A DNA stretch of 64,000 bases from Paenibacillus dendritiformis (GCF_021654795.1 NZ_AP025344.1:2852501-2916500), one strand, 5' to 3'; counted from the first letter of the stretch, positions 35,901 through 45,422 are shown. Notes: generated by a model from the sequence alone, not told the origin. Made by a program: numbers and translations.

Positions 35901-37982
35901 ATGAAGAAAAGGCTCTCTTGGGTGCTGGCCGCAGCGCTGGCGCTGTCGATGATCGGGCCGTATGCGGCGATGGCGTCCCCGTCCGGCAGCAGCACTGTCG
36001 CGGCTGCCGCTGAAGGATTAGAGAAGATTGCGGCCGAGAAGGCGGCGCTGCTCACCGAAACGTATGGAACGATCAGCGTGCAGTATGCGCTCATTGACCA
36101 CGGCAAGATCATCGTCTCCGGCCAGACCGGCATGAACGATATGGAAGGGAAGAGGCCGTTGACCAAGGATACGGTCTATGGCATCGGCTCGACGAGCAAA
36201 GTGTTCACGGCCGCTGCCGTCATGAAGCTGGCTGACGAGGGCAAGATCGATCTCGATGCGCCCCTGGTCCGCTACATAACCGATTTCACGATGAAGGACG
36301 AACGGTACAAGAAGATTACGCCGCGCATGCTGCTCAACCATTCCTCCGGCCTTCAGGGTTCCAGCCTCGGCAGTGCGTTCTTATTCGAGGACAATGACAG
36401 CTATGCGCATGATACCTTGCTGAAGCAATTGTCCGGACAGAGCTTGAAGGCCGACCCGGGAGCGTTTTCGGTCTACTGCAACGACGGATTTACGCTCGCG
36501 GAGATTTTGGTAGAGAGAGTCAGCGGCATGGATTTTACCGCATTTCTTCATAAATATTTTACCGAACCAATGCAACTGACCCATACGAAGACGCCCCAGG
36601 ATGAAGTGGATAGAAGCCAGCTCGCCGCACTCTATTACCCCGTATACCAAGGGCAGCTTCCGTATGAATCCGCCAATGTGATCGGGACAGGGGGAATGTA
36701 CTCCACGGCCGAGGATTTGGTCCGGTTTGCGCAAATCTTTACGGGAGAAGCGGATGGCATTCTCTCGGGCCAGGCGGTGCGCGCCATGGCGGAGGAGGAG
36801 TACAAGAAGGGGCTGTGGCCGGAAGATGCGGACAGCATGATCAACTACGGTCTGGGCTGGGACAGCGTGAAGCTGTTCCCGTTCGATGAATACGGAATAC
36901 AGGGCTTGGCCAAGGGCGGGGATGCGATGCTCTACCACTCTATCCTCGTAGTGCTTCCGGAGCAGAAGATGGCGGCAGCGGTGCTGTCTTCCGGCGGTTC
37001 AAGTTCAACCAACCAGATGCTGGCGAACGAATTGCTGCTGCATGCATTGAAGGAGAAGGGGGGAATCACAGCCATCAAGCCGGAGAAGTCCTTCGGCAAG
37101 CCGGTCACAGCCAAGATGCCTGCGGAAATGGAGAAGCTGGCGGGCTATTACGGCTTCCTGGGCCGGCAGATTCAGGTAGAGATCAGCGAAAGCGGAGAAC
37201 TGTCCTTGCCAATGGCCTTTCTAATCAACAATGCGCGGGAGCGATATGTATATACCGCAGACGGGAGCTTCGTGAACGAAGACGGCGGCTCGAAGGTCAG
37301 CTTCGTGACCGGGAAGAACGGGCGCACCTATTTGTGGTTAAGAGATTATTTGTCGCTGCCGGGATTGGGGCAGCTTGCCTTGTCCCATTATGCCGCGGAG
37401 AAGCTGACCGACCATCCGCTGCCGAAGAAGACGGCGGACGCCTGGGCGAAGCGGGACGGCAAAGCGTACTATCTCGTGAATGAAAAGTATACCTCTATCA
37501 TTTATCTTTTGATGCAGCCGACGCTGCGGATTGACCGCGCTGTCGATCTTCCGGGCTATCTGGGAGATAAAAAAATTACAGGCCCGAACACGGCGGTAAC
37601 CCAGCTTCACATTCCGACCGTCGGAGGGCGCGATACGGCGGAATTCCGCTTCTTCAAGCAGGATGGCGCGGAATATATGGAGGCGGCCGGCAGCTTGTAT
37701 GTGAGCGAGGACAAAGTAAAGCCGCTCTACGCGGGCAAGGAATCCAAGGTCACGCTGCAAGCGAACGGGCATGCCAAGTGGTTCACGGTTCCGAAAGCGG
37801 CCGCAGGCAAAACGATGACCGTCGCGCTGCCGGCGAAGGGCGCGTTCGCGGTCTATGACGAGCAGGGCCTATGCGTGAACTTCACGGTCGTCAGCGGCAA
37901 CAGCGAGGTGACGCTGCCGGAGCACGGCACGATCGTATTCGCCGGCGCCCCGGGTTCGGAATTCGGCATCGCCTTGAAATAA
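35901..37982 (+). CDS. Secreted serine hydrolase of the beta-lactamase family (paralogue 2)
   Basis: 693 residues from the ATG at 35901, which is preferred over 35895 because GAGGAGGA lies eight bases before it and the product then begins MKKRLSWVLAA exactly like paralogue 1. The catalytic motifs are the same (STSK, YCN, LAKGGDAMLYH). The two genes differ mainly in the C-terminal beta-rich part. This is a tandem duplication that includes the leader region. Function as for paralogue 1; divergence may reflect a different substrate. Confidence 0.88.
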   Translation: MKKRLSWVLAAALALSMIGPYAAMASPSGSSTVAAAAEGLEKIAAEKAALLTETYGTISVQYALIDHGKIIVSGQTGMNDMEGKRPLTKDTVYGIGSTSKVFTAAAVMKLADEGKIDLDAPLVRYITDFTMKDERYKKITPRMLLNHSSGLQGSSLGSAFLFEDNDSYAHDTLLKQLSGQSLKADPGAFSVYCNDGFTLAEILVERVSGMDFTAFLHKYFTEPMQLTHTKTPQDEVDRSQLAALYYPVYQGQLPYESANVIGTGGMYSTAEDLVRFAQIFTGEADGILSGQAVRAMAEEEYKKGLWPEDADSMINYGLGWDSVKLFPFDEYGIQGLAKGGDAMLYHSILVVLPEQKMAAAVLSSGGSSSTNQMLANELLLHALKEKGGITAIKPEKSFGKPVTAKMPAEMEKLAGYYGFLGRQIQVEISESGELSLPMAFLINNARERYVYTADGSFVNEDGGSKVSFVTGKNGRTYLWLRDYLSLPGLGQLALSHYAAEKLTDHPLPKKTADAWAKRDGKAYYLVNEKYTSIIYLLMQPTLRIDRAVDLPGYLGDKKITGPNTAVTQLHIPTVGGRDTAEFRFFKQDGAEYMEAAGSLYVSEDKVKPLYAGKESKVTLQANGHAKWFTVPKAAAGKTMTVALPAKGAFAVYDEQGLCVNFTVVSGNSEVTLPEHGTIVFAGAPGSEFGIALK

Positions 37983-37986
37983 CAGC

Positions 37987-38036
37987 ACGCAAAAACCAGT
38001 AAGACACAATAAGATGTGTATTACTGGTTTTTGCGT
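37987..38036. terminator. Bidirectional terminator
   Basis: A perfect 16-bp stem ACGCAAAAACCAGTAA/TTACTGGTTTTTGCGT (37987-38002 and 38021-38036) carries A5 and T5 within its arms, so it can stop transcription from either side. It lies between paralogue 2 and the convergent DUF1450 gene. Confidence 0.9.
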
Positions 38037-38041
38037 TTCCT

Positions 38042-38314
38042 TTACTCTTCGTACGGATCTTCCTCCGCATATTCATCCAGCTCTGCCGCGATTTTATCCT
38101 TCACGCGCTCAAGGCATTCGTTCACGGAACGGGCCGTGACGCGCTTCCCATTGACGAGCGCATAGGGCTGGCGGGCGCACAGGCCGCACAGCGACAGACA
38201 CTCCATGCGGAGGACGGCAATATCCGGATTCTCCGCTTCGAACTCCTCCAGAGCGTCGGAATTAATGCCGTTATTGGCGCAGACTTCCACGATGACGAAG
38301 CCCATATTGTTCAT
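38042..38314 (-). CDS. DUF1450 (YuzB-like) protein
   Basis: 90 residues starting MNNMGFVIVEVCANN and containing RMECLSLCGLCARQPYALVNG. The CxxCGxC cluster and the thioredoxin-like ferredoxin layout are typical of DUF1450. The family is uncharacterised; a metal or Fe-S site is plausible. The ATG overlaps the stop of the upstream regulator by ATGA and GAGGGGGG provides the ribosome binding site, so the two are co-translated. Confidence 0.85.
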   Translation of the reverse strand: MNNMGFVIVEVCANNGINSDALEEFEAENPDIAVLRMECLSLCGLCARQPYALVNGKRVTARSVNECLERVKDKIAAELDEYAEEDPYEE

Positions 38315-38982
38315 GATGTTCCCCCCTCGGCTGACCGGATTCCGCCATTGGCCGCCTGGATGCGGTAGACGCACTTCCTGTCTCCGCCGGCCAGACAGGA
38401 TGTCCGTTCCACTTCCGCGCCGAGCAAGTCCTCGAACAGCCGCAGCTCGCAGGCGCAGGCGCAGGCGCGGTTATACTGCTTCGCAATTCGGGCGATCGGG
38501 CAATTGTATTCGGTCAAGACGAATTCGTTCTCGTTTATTTTATCCCATTCTGCCATATAGCCGCCCTCATTCTGAATATCGGTCAGCAGCGCGATCTTAT
38601 CGGCGAGATCCTTTCCGCGCAGGCGGGACTCGTATTGAGCGAACAAGGAGCGCTGCCGGAGATCGAACAGGCGGTTCACCATGTCGCCTCCGGAATCGTG
38701 AGCCAGCTCGGCCAGGAGCTCCAGGGCGACGGCATGATAATTCTTCGGAAAATAATCATCGGCGCCGGGAGTTAAACGATAGACGGACATCGGACGGCCC
38801 ATCGGCTGGCGGACGGTGCCGGCTTCGATCAAATGATCGCGTTCCAGCGCATTCAGGTGGCGGCGCACAGCCATCAAGGTGATCCCCAGCCGCTCGCTCA
38901 TCGCTTTGGCGCTCAGCTCGCCGTCCGTCTTGAGCATATGCATGATTTTCTCGCGCGTCGAGAGCGTCGCGTTATTCATCAT
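38311..38982 (-). CDS. SufR-like winged-helix regulator with a C-terminal cysteine cluster
   Basis: 223 residues. An N-terminal DeoR/ArsR-type HTH (LSAKAMSERLGITLMAVRRHLNAL) is followed by a helical domain and a cysteine-rich end: NCPIARIAKQYNRACACACE and TSCLAGGDRKCVY. SufR-type Fe-S sensors have such clusters, so it may sense Fe-S cluster or redox state. It lies between trhO (17 bases upstream) and DUF1450 (overlapping), implying that all three form one operon. Its targets are not known. Confidence 0.82.
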   Translation of the reverse strand: MMNNATLSTREKIMHMLKTDGELSAKAMSERLGITLMAVRRHLNALERDHLIEAGTVRQPMGRPMSVYRLTPGADDYFPKNYHAVALELLAELAHDSGGDMVNRLFDLRQRSLFAQYESRLRGKDLADKIALLTDIQNEGGYMAEWDKINENEFVLTEYNCPIARIAKQYNRACACACELRLFEDLLGAEVERTSCLAGGDRKCVYRIQAANGGIRSAEGGTS

Positions 38983-38999
38983 GGGCCATCACCGCCCTG

Positions 39000-39899
39000 C
39001 TAGCGGGCCGCTGGCGCGGAGGCCGAATCATGCTCCCGGCATTCCTCGGAGCAATAGCCCTCGTGCTTATCTTGGCACGCATCGCAGCACAGATGCTGGC
39101 GATGGCAGGTATCATCCGCGCAGTTGATATAATTTTCGGTCGGCTGGCCGCAATGATAACAGGTGCCCACGACGACGCTCTCGTCCGTATGGTTGATCGG
39201 AACCGAGATTCGTTCGTCGAACACATAGCAGCTTCCATCGAACAGCCGGCCTTGCGTGACGGGGTCTTTGCCGTACGTCACGATGCCGCCGTCCAATTGA
39301 TACACATCCTTGAAGCCTTCCTTGCGCATGACGGCCGTCAGCATCTCGCACCGGATTCCTCCCGTGCAGTACGTGATGACGGTCTTGTCCTTATGCTGCT
39401 CCATATTGTCGCGGAGCCAGCCGGGGAATTCCCGGAAGCTGTCCACATCCGGACGGATCGCGTTCCGGAAATGGCCCAGATCATACTCATAGCCGCTCCG
39501 CCCGTCGAGGACGACGACATCGTCACGCTGCAAATATTGCTGGAACTCGGCCGGACTTAGCCGTCCGCCGCCATCCGTGTTCGGATCAAGCTTCTGGTCG
39601 TAGCGAAGCGTAACCAGTTCCTTTTTGTGGCGGACGAACAGCTTTTTGAAGGCATGCCCGCCGCTCTCGTCCACCTTGAACACGAGATCCTCGAACAGGG
39701 GATGGCGGTGCATGTCCGCCATATACCGTTCGGTCTGTTCCACGGTTCCGGACAGCGTGCCGTTGATTCCTTCGCTTGCAATCAGAATGCGCCCCTTGAC
39801 GCCGAGGTCCTTGCAATAGTGCAGATGTTCGGCCGCAAAGGCTTCCGCGTCGGGAATCGCAACGTATTTATAAAAAAGAAGCACTCGATAGTCTTTCAT
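39000..39899 (-). CDS. trhO: tRNA uridine(34) hydroxylase (rhodanese-family TrhO/YceA)
   Basis: 299 residues. The N-terminal alpha-beta domain (MKDYRVLLFYKYVAIPD) is followed by a rhodanese domain with the catalytic loop CTGGIRCE at about residues 179-186, and a C-terminal zinc-binding region (GTCYHCGQPTENYINCADDT). TrhO hydroxylates U34 of tRNA with oxygen, a step toward 5-methoxyuridine. It is the first gene of the operon with the Fe-S-type regulator. Zinc-finger C-termini are usual in the Bacillus type. Confidence 0.92.
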   Translation of the reverse strand: MKDYRVLLFYKYVAIPDAEAFAAEHLHYCKDLGVKGRILIASEGINGTLSGTVEQTERYMADMHRHPLFEDLVFKVDESGGHAFKKLFVRHKKELVTLRYDQKLDPNTDGGGRLSPAEFQQYLQRDDVVVLDGRSGYEYDLGHFRNAIRPDVDSFREFPGWLRDNMEQHKDKTVITYCTGGIRCEMLTAVMRKEGFKDVYQLDGGIVTYGKDPVTQGRLFDGSCYVFDERISVPINHTDESVVVGTCYHCGQPTENYINCADDTCHRQHLCCDACQDKHEGYCSEECREHDSASAPAAR

Positions 39900-40106
39900 C
39901 GCGCGTACTCAATCCTTTCATTATCGGAGTCTGTCAACAAGAAGAGCGGAAGGGAGAGAGGAACCTCTGCCTTCCGCCGCCATTGCATTGGAGCTTGCCA
40001 ATGCTTGTCAATTGCAATAGTCATATTCTAACGAACGACGCATACATAGTCAACATAGAAGTTGATAATGTATCTATAAGCGAGACGGCGTCCGCCGCGT
40101 TACCGG
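39900..40106. other. Intergenic region between trhO and the FMN reductase
   Basis: Contains a short inverted repeat GCATTGG/CCAATGC (39985-39991 and 39998-40004). No gene is supported here. Confidence 0.45.
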
Positions 40107-40136
40107 ATTGACAAAGCCAATCCGTGTAGGTCATAC
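40107..40136 (+). promoter_or_regulatory. Likely promoter of the FMN reductase gene
   Basis: TTGACA at 40107-40112 and CATACT at 40131-40136 are 18 bases apart, upstream of the gene at 40226. Confidence 0.55.
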
Positions 40137-40225
40137 TTATTATACATAAATGTTGTAAAAGTAGCAAAACCATGATATGGATGTCGAACGACGTGATAGT
40201 CGGAAGAAGAGAGGGAGTGTCGGGC

Positions 40226-40762
40226 ATGAAATTACTCGGTATATCTGGAACGATCGTGGGTTCGAAGACGGGAATCGCGGTGCAAAGCGCATTGCAGGCG
40301 GCGAAGCGCTTCCATCCCGATATCGAGACCGAATATCTCGATATGAAGGAATATCAGGTCCAGTTCTGCGACGGAAGAGATCCGTCGGCTTATACGGGGG
40401 ATACGAAGACCGTCATCGATATCGTGTCGGCCGCGGATTGTTATATTATCGGGACGCCGATTTTCCAGTCTTCGATTACGGGCGTGCTGAAAAATCTGTT
40501 CGATTTGGTTCCGACCGCCGCCTTGTACAATAAAGTGATGGGCTTTGTCGCGACGGGCGGCACGTACCAGCATTACCTCGTCGTGGAGAATCAGTTGAAG
40601 CCGATCGCCGGTTATTTGCGGGCGTTCGTCGCGCCAAGCTATGTCTACTTGCATGACGATCATTTCAATGCGGAGCGGCAGATAGCCGATCCGGATGTTC
40701 GCGACAGACTGGAGCGGCTTGCCCGCGAAGTCGTATTTATGAATCAGAAGCTGAAAGGCTGA
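40226..40762 (+). CDS. NAD(P)H-dependent FMN reductase
   Basis: 178 residues of the flavodoxin-like NADPH-dependent FMN reductase family. The phosphate-binding loop GISGTIVGSKTGIAV and the GTPIFQSSITGVLKNLFDLV segment are characteristic, and the length is similar to SsuE/MsuE. It probably supplies reduced FMN to a monooxygenase. AGAGGGA precedes the ATG at 40226. No partner monooxygenase lies beside it. Confidence 0.88.
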   Translation: MKLLGISGTIVGSKTGIAVQSALQAAKRFHPDIETEYLDMKEYQVQFCDGRDPSAYTGDTKTVIDIVSAADCYIIGTPIFQSSITGVLKNLFDLVPTAALYNKVMGFVATGGTYQHYLVVENQLKPIAGYLRAFVAPSYVYLHDDHFNAERQIADPDVRDRLERLAREVVFMNQKLKG

Positions 40763-40833
40763 ACCCCGCCGTATCAGGCATGGGGGCAGCTTGGGAACGC
40801 TATTTTGCAGAAAAATCAACGTGAGCAAAGGAC

Positions 40834-40863
40834 TTGACTTTTTTTGAAATGCGCGTGTAATAT
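40834..40863 (+). promoter_or_regulatory. thrS promoter
   Basis: TTGACT (40834-40839) and TAATAT (40858-40863) are 18 bases apart, just before the T-box leader. Confidence 0.75.
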
Positions 40864-40871
40864 TAATTCCA

Positions 40872-41182
40872 TATTCACAAGGCAATGACCAAAGACATGA
40901 TTCCCTGCACGGGCTGCCCAGAGAGAGAAGCGACTGCTGCAAGCTTCTTCGGCTACGGTTGCGGAATTACCCCTTTGCAGCCGTGGCGTTGAACCCGTCG
41001 AGCGAATAATAAGCGGCGGAAGTAAGCGGCACCGTCTCATCCTCGTTACCGGATGTCCAATGAAGGATCTTGCATCTGCACGGCTCGTGAAGCGAAGCGG
41101 CCAGGCGGCCATGCAAGGTCGAACTAGGGTGGAACCACGAGCGGAACGCACTCGTCCCTGTCCGGGAGAGCTGCGTTTTTTT
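40872..41182 (+). ncRNA. T-box riboswitch controlling thrS
   Basis: The invariant T-box AGGGTGGAACCACG is at 41126-41139. Stem I features are visible: AGAGAGAGAAG near the distal bulge and GGAATTACC on its 3' side, where ACC (40969-40971) is the likely threonine specifier codon. A terminator with arms AACGCA/TGCGTT and T7 (41176-41182) follows. Uncharged tRNA-Thr pairing should favour the antiterminator and turn thrS on. Confidence 0.93.
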
Positions 41183-41240
41183 GCGTTCCCGCGTGCGTTC
41201 ATCGAGCTTGGACCAGAATCGAGGAAAGGGAGGCTGAAGC

Positions 41241-43154
41241 ATGGAGATCAAGGTTACATTTCCAGACAATTCGAACAGGAGGTATACGCAGGGCACGACC
41301 ATCGCGGACGTGGCGGCTTCGATCGGCGCCAGCTTGAAGAAGCAGGCCGTTGCCGGCAAGATCGATGGCGCGCTCGTGGATCTGAACCGGACGATCGGGC
41401 ATGACAGCCTTGTCGAAATCATTACGCAGGACAGCCCGGAAGGGCTCGGCATCCTGCGTCACAGTACGGCGCATGTCATGGCGCAAGCCATTCAGCGGAT
41501 ATATGGAGCCGATCAAGTCAAGCTTGGAATCGGCCCGGTCATTGAGGATGGTTTTTATTATGACATCGATATCGAGCGGCCGCTGTCCACAGAGGATCTG
41601 GCGGCCATCGAACAAGAAATGTCGCGGATCATTCAGCAGAATCTGCCGATCGAGCGGCAAGCGGTCAGCCGCGAGGAAGCGCTGCGGCTCTTTGGACAAC
41701 GGGAAGAGCCGTTGAAGCTGGAATTGATTCATGATTTGCCTGCGGACGCGGTCATCAGCATTTATAAGCAGGGCGAATTTGTCGATTTGTGCCGGGGTCC
41801 GCATCTGCCGTCCACCGGACGGATCAAGGCGTTCAAGCTGCAGAAGGTATCCGGGGCCTATTGGCGTGGCGACGCGAACAACAAAATGCTGCAGCGGATA
41901 TACGGCACAGCGTTCGTGAAGCAGGAGCAGCTTGACGAGCATCTGCACCGGCTGGAGGAGGCGAAGAAGCGCGATCACCGCAAGCTGGGCACGGAGCTGG
42001 GCTTGTTCATGTTCTCCGAGGAAGCGCCGGGCATGCCGTTCTATCTGCCGAACGGGATGACGATTCGCACGGAGCTGGAGAACTTCTCGCGCGAGCTGCA
42101 GCGGCAGCGCGGTTACGAGGAAGTGCGCACGCCGTTCATGATGAATAACCGGATGTGGGAGCAGTCGGGGCATTGGGATCATTATAAGGACAATATGTAC
42201 TTCACGAAGGTCGACGAGACGACATTTGCGCTGAAGCCGATGAACTGCCCGGGACATATGCTGATTTACAAACATGGCCTGCATTCCTACCGCGAGCTGC
42301 CGATCCGGCTTAGCGAGTTCGGTCAAGTGCATCGCCACGAGATGTCGGGCGCCTTGAACGGCATGCTTCGCGTCCGCACATTCTGCCAGGATGACGCGCA
42401 TATTTTCGTCCGTCCGGATCAGATCGAAGACGAGATCAACGAAGCCATGTCCTTGATTGACGAGCTCTACAACGTATTCGGCTTCGAGTACAAGATCGAA
42501 TTGTCTACCCGGCCGGAGGATTCGATGGGATCGGAGGAACTGTGGAACGAGGCGGAGCGGGCGCTGAAGCAGGTGCTCGGCCGGCGCGGCGTCGATTATC
42601 GGATTAACGAAGGGGACGGCGCCTTCTACGGGCCGAAAATCGATTTCCATATCCTTGACGCCTTGAAGCGGAGCTGGCAGTGCGGAACGATTCAATTGGA
42701 CTTCCAGATGCCGGAGAAATTCGATCTCGCCTATATCGGCGAGGACAGCCAGAAGCACCGCCCGGTCGTGATCCATCGCGCGATGTACGGTTCCATCGAC
42801 CGGTTCATCGGGATCTTGACCGAGCACTATGCCGGCGCGTTCCCGCTGTGGCTGGCGCCCGTTCAAGCGAAGGTGCTCCCTGTATCCGAGATGTTCGCGG
42901 ATTATGCGCTTCAGGTGAAGCAGGCGCTCGCAGCCCGCGGCATTCGAGCCGAAGTCGATGGCCGCAATGAACGGCTCGGCTTCAAAATACGCGATGCCCA
43001 GCGCGCCAAAATTCCGTACATGCTCGTCGTCGGGGAGCAGGAGCAGCGGGATGGAAGCGTGTCTGTGCGCAAGCGGGGCGAGGGCGATCTCGGATCGCAA
43101 TCCGTTCGCGGGCTGGCGGAGGTTATGGAGAAGGAAATAGGAAATCGACAGTGA
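41241..43154 (+). CDS. thrS: Threonyl-tRNA synthetase
   Basis: Charges tRNA-Thr with threonine in the cytoplasm. The 637 residues cover the N-terminal TGS domain (EIKVTFPDNSNRRYTQGTTI), the HxxxH editing domain (LRHSTAHVMAQAIQ), the class II catalytic core (KPMNCPGHMLIYKHGLHSYR and the motif VRTFCQDDAHIF) and the anticodon-binding domain (ADYALQVKQALAARGIRAEV). The zinc ligands of ThrRS appear as the Cys in MNCPGH and later histidines. GGGAGG precedes the ATG. The T-box leader controls it. Confidence 0.97.
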   Translation: MEIKVTFPDNSNRRYTQGTTIADVAASIGASLKKQAVAGKIDGALVDLNRTIGHDSLVEIITQDSPEGLGILRHSTAHVMAQAIQRIYGADQVKLGIGPVIEDGFYYDIDIERPLSTEDLAAIEQEMSRIIQQNLPIERQAVSREEALRLFGQREEPLKLELIHDLPADAVISIYKQGEFVDLCRGPHLPSTGRIKAFKLQKVSGAYWRGDANNKMLQRIYGTAFVKQEQLDEHLHRLEEAKKRDHRKLGTELGLFMFSEEAPGMPFYLPNGMTIRTELENFSRELQRQRGYEEVRTPFMMNNRMWEQSGHWDHYKDNMYFTKVDETTFALKPMNCPGHMLIYKHGLHSYRELPIRLSEFGQVHRHEMSGALNGMLRVRTFCQDDAHIFVRPDQIEDEINEAMSLIDELYNVFGFEYKIELSTRPEDSMGSEELWNEAERALKQVLGRRGVDYRINEGDGAFYGPKIDFHILDALKRSWQCGTIQLDFQMPEKFDLAYIGEDSQKHRPVVIHRAMYGSIDRFIGILTEHYAGAFPLWLAPVQAKVLPVSEMFADYALQVKQALAARGIRAEVDGRNERLGFKIRDAQRAKIPYMLVVGEQEQRDGSVSVRKRGEGDLGSQSVRGLAEVMEKEIGNRQ

Positions 43155-43176
43155 AAGAATGGGAGATGAGCGGGCG

Positions 43177-44094
43177 ATGAACCAGGATGGCGAACACGCG
43201 TTCAAGCGGCTCGATGCACAGCAGCTTGCCGCCATTCGTGAATTGGCTGACCTATGCAATGAGCATGACGGAATCATTCTGAAGCTGAACTGGGACATGC
43301 TGCAAGACCGGAAGGACGATGCGATCATTGCCTTTCTGTATTACGCAGGCGGGCAAGTTGTCGGATTTCTGGGCCTGTATCAATTCCTATCGTCCGAAGT
43401 GGAAGTGAGCGGAATGGTGCATCCGCAGTATCGCCGCCAAGGCATATTCGGCAAGCTGGTTCGCGCCGCTCAGGAGGAATGCATCCGCCGGAATACAGGA
43501 AAGCTTATCTTCATCTGCGAGCGGCGCTCGGACTCCGGCCGGGCATATGCGGAGAGCGCGGGAGCGAGATACAACTTCTCGGAATACTGGATGCAGCTCG
43601 GCGGGTGGAATGAAGCGGCGCTGAGCGGCACGCCGGATGCAGAGATAGCGCTCCGCAAGGCGGAAGCAAGCGACATCGAGATTCTCACGCGTCTGAGCGC
43701 GGATGGCTTCGGTATGGATGAAGCGGATGCGCGGGACTATGTGGAGGCTTCCTTCCAATCGCGGGCCGACACAGCGTATATCGCCGATCTGCGGCCACTG
43801 AACGGAAAACCGCTGCCGATCGGGAAAATTCATGTCATGCTCGAAGAAGGCGTGGCGTTCATTTTTGGATTTTGCATCTTGTCGCAGCATCGGAAGCGGG
43901 GGTACGGAAGACGGATTCTCCAGCATATGCTCCATCTCATTAGGGAGCGGCATGAAGCGGCGGACGCAGCTCTCGAAGTGGCGGTAGAGAATGAGAATGC
44001 GCTTGGGTTGTACACATCCTGCGGCTTCCGAATCCGCAATGCGAACGATTATTATGACCTGGATCTGCCGGCGGGGAAGCCGCGGACGGAATAG
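43177..44094 (+). CDS. GNAT-family acetyltransferase (two domains)
   Basis: 305 residues with two GNAT modules: VEVSGMVHPQYRRQGIFGKLVRAA and FCILSQHRKRGYGRRILQHML. The acetyl acceptor is unknown. ATG 43177 is chosen because GGGAGATGAG lies upstream, although ATG 43159 also opens the frame. It follows thrS by 22 bases and may be read through from it. Confidence 0.82.
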   Translation: MNQDGEHAFKRLDAQQLAAIRELADLCNEHDGIILKLNWDMLQDRKDDAIIAFLYYAGGQVVGFLGLYQFLSSEVEVSGMVHPQYRRQGIFGKLVRAAQEECIRRNTGKLIFICERRSDSGRAYAESAGARYNFSEYWMQLGGWNEAALSGTPDAEIALRKAEASDIEILTRLSADGFGMDEADARDYVEASFQSRADTAYIADLRPLNGKPLPIGKIHVMLEEGVAFIFGFCILSQHRKRGYGRRILQHMLHLIRERHEAADAALEVAVENENALGLYTSCGFRIRNANDYYDLDLPAGKPRTE

Positions 44095-44280
44095 GAACGG
44101 GACGCGTTCCGGTCCGGATACGCTGAAGATCGCTTCCCATATCGCAGAAATTCCGGTACACTACAAGTAATGATGGCAGCCGCCGCCGCCGTTCCACGCG
44201 CCGGCGGCGATAACACAGAAGATAGCCCCTTGCGCCTTGCGGCGGACGAGGGGCTGTTCCATGTCCGGAGGAATGAGAAT

Positions 44281-44631
44281 ATGCAGTTGATACAGCCAGA
44301 GAAGGTGCAGCATGCCCTGCAATTATGGCGGGAGAAGCCCTTATATCTCCATCTCGAGATGACGACCGGGGCCTATGCGTCTCATCGCGATAAGTCCAAG
44401 CATACCGCTTCCGCCTTCGTCACCAATACCGTCATCCGCTATGCCGAAGGCTCGATCGCCGGGAAGGGACCGTACCGGGTCGGACTGAAGACCCCGGACG
44501 GCTGGGTGTACGCGGAAGGCTTGACCCACTGGGACGAGGAGGCGCAGGCGCACGCCAGGCTGATTATGGCGGGCCATGATCGGGAGGGCAGATTGATCGT
44601 CAGTCTGCAGCTAAGCGAAGAACCATTTTAA
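44281..44631 (+). CDS. yojF: YojF-family protein (bacillithiol-associated)
   Basis: 116 residues, the YojF/DUF1806 family, with KHTASAFVTNTVIRYAEGSI and GPYRVGLKTPDGWVYAEGLT. GGAGG precedes the ATG at 44281. It lies 28 bases upstream of bshB2, the same order as yojF-yojG in Bacillus subtilis. The role beside the bacillithiol deacetylase is not known. Confidence 0.9.
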   Translation: MQLIQPEKVQHALQLWREKPLYLHLEMTTGAYASHRDKSKHTASAFVTNTVIRYAEGSIAGKGPYRVGLKTPDGWVYAEGLTHWDEEAQAHARLIMAGHDREGRLIVSLQLSEEPF

Positions 44632-44659
44632 AGGTGATGAAGAGGAGAGCAGACATCTT

Positions 44660-45334
44660 ATGAACAGACAGCGTCATATTGTCGTCATCCTGCCGCATCC
44701 GGATGACGAAGGAATCATCGCCGGCACATTGGCCGCACATATACATGACGGAGCCGCGGTCACTTACGCCTGCCTGACATTGGGGGAGATGGGGCGGAAT
44801 ATGGGCAGCCCTCCGTTCGCGAACCGGGCTACGCTGCCGCTCATCCGCAAGGGAGAGCTGGAGGAAGCGTGCCGCCGCATCGGCATTCGCGACCTGCGGA
44901 TGTGGGGATACCATGACAAAACGATAGAATTCGAAGACGGAGAGAAGCTCGCGGATCGGATCGCAGCCCTGCTGGCGGAATTGGAGCCCGAATGCGTCTA
45001 TACCTTCTATCCCGGGTACAGCGTGCATCCGGACCATGACGCAACCGGGGCCGCCGTCGTCCGGGCCGTGGGGCGGATGCCGGAGGATAAGCGTCCCCGC
45101 GTCCTGTGCATCGCGATTGCGGCCGGCCGCGAGAAGCTGCTCGGCCCGCCGGACGAGGTTCGCGATGTCAGCGATTATGTCGAGCAGAAGATACATGCGA
45201 TTCATGCGCACAAGAGCCAGGTCCGGCACTTGCTTGGCGAGGGAACGCTGGAAGAGCCGTCGTTCCGGGCGCGGCACAGCCGGGAATTGTTCTGGACATA
45301 CCGCTTCCGCGAGGAAGGAGAAGGGACTCCCTAA
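44660..45334 (+). CDS. bshB2: Bacillithiol biosynthesis deacetylase BshB2
   Basis: 224 residues of the PIG-L/LmbE zinc deacetylase family. The zinc motif PHPDDE is at residues 12-17, and a third ligand is in YSVHPDHDATG near residue 118. It removes acetyl from GlcNAc-malate in the synthesis of bacillithiol, the low-molecular thiol of Firmicutes. Its genomic partner yojF supports the assignment. Confidence 0.92.
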   Translation: MNRQRHIVVILPHPDDEGIIAGTLAAHIHDGAAVTYACLTLGEMGRNMGSPPFANRATLPLIRKGELEEACRRIGIRDLRMWGYHDKTIEFEDGEKLADRIAALLAELEPECVYTFYPGYSVHPDHDATGAAVVRAVGRMPEDKRPRVLCIAIAAGREKLLGPPDEVRDVSDYVEQKIHAIHAHKSQVRHLLGEGTLEEPSFRARHSRELFWTYRFREEGEGTP

Positions 45335-45422
45335 AACAGGCGGAGCTTCTCCGTCGGCATCTCCAGCCGATAGGGACGTTACAGCGGCCCGCTTCTGCAG
45401 ATGCCCGGTAGGGACGGCATGC

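Noticed and set aside
41199..43328. 709-codon minus-strand frame
   Set aside because: Shadow of thrS, which has every expected motif on the plus strand.
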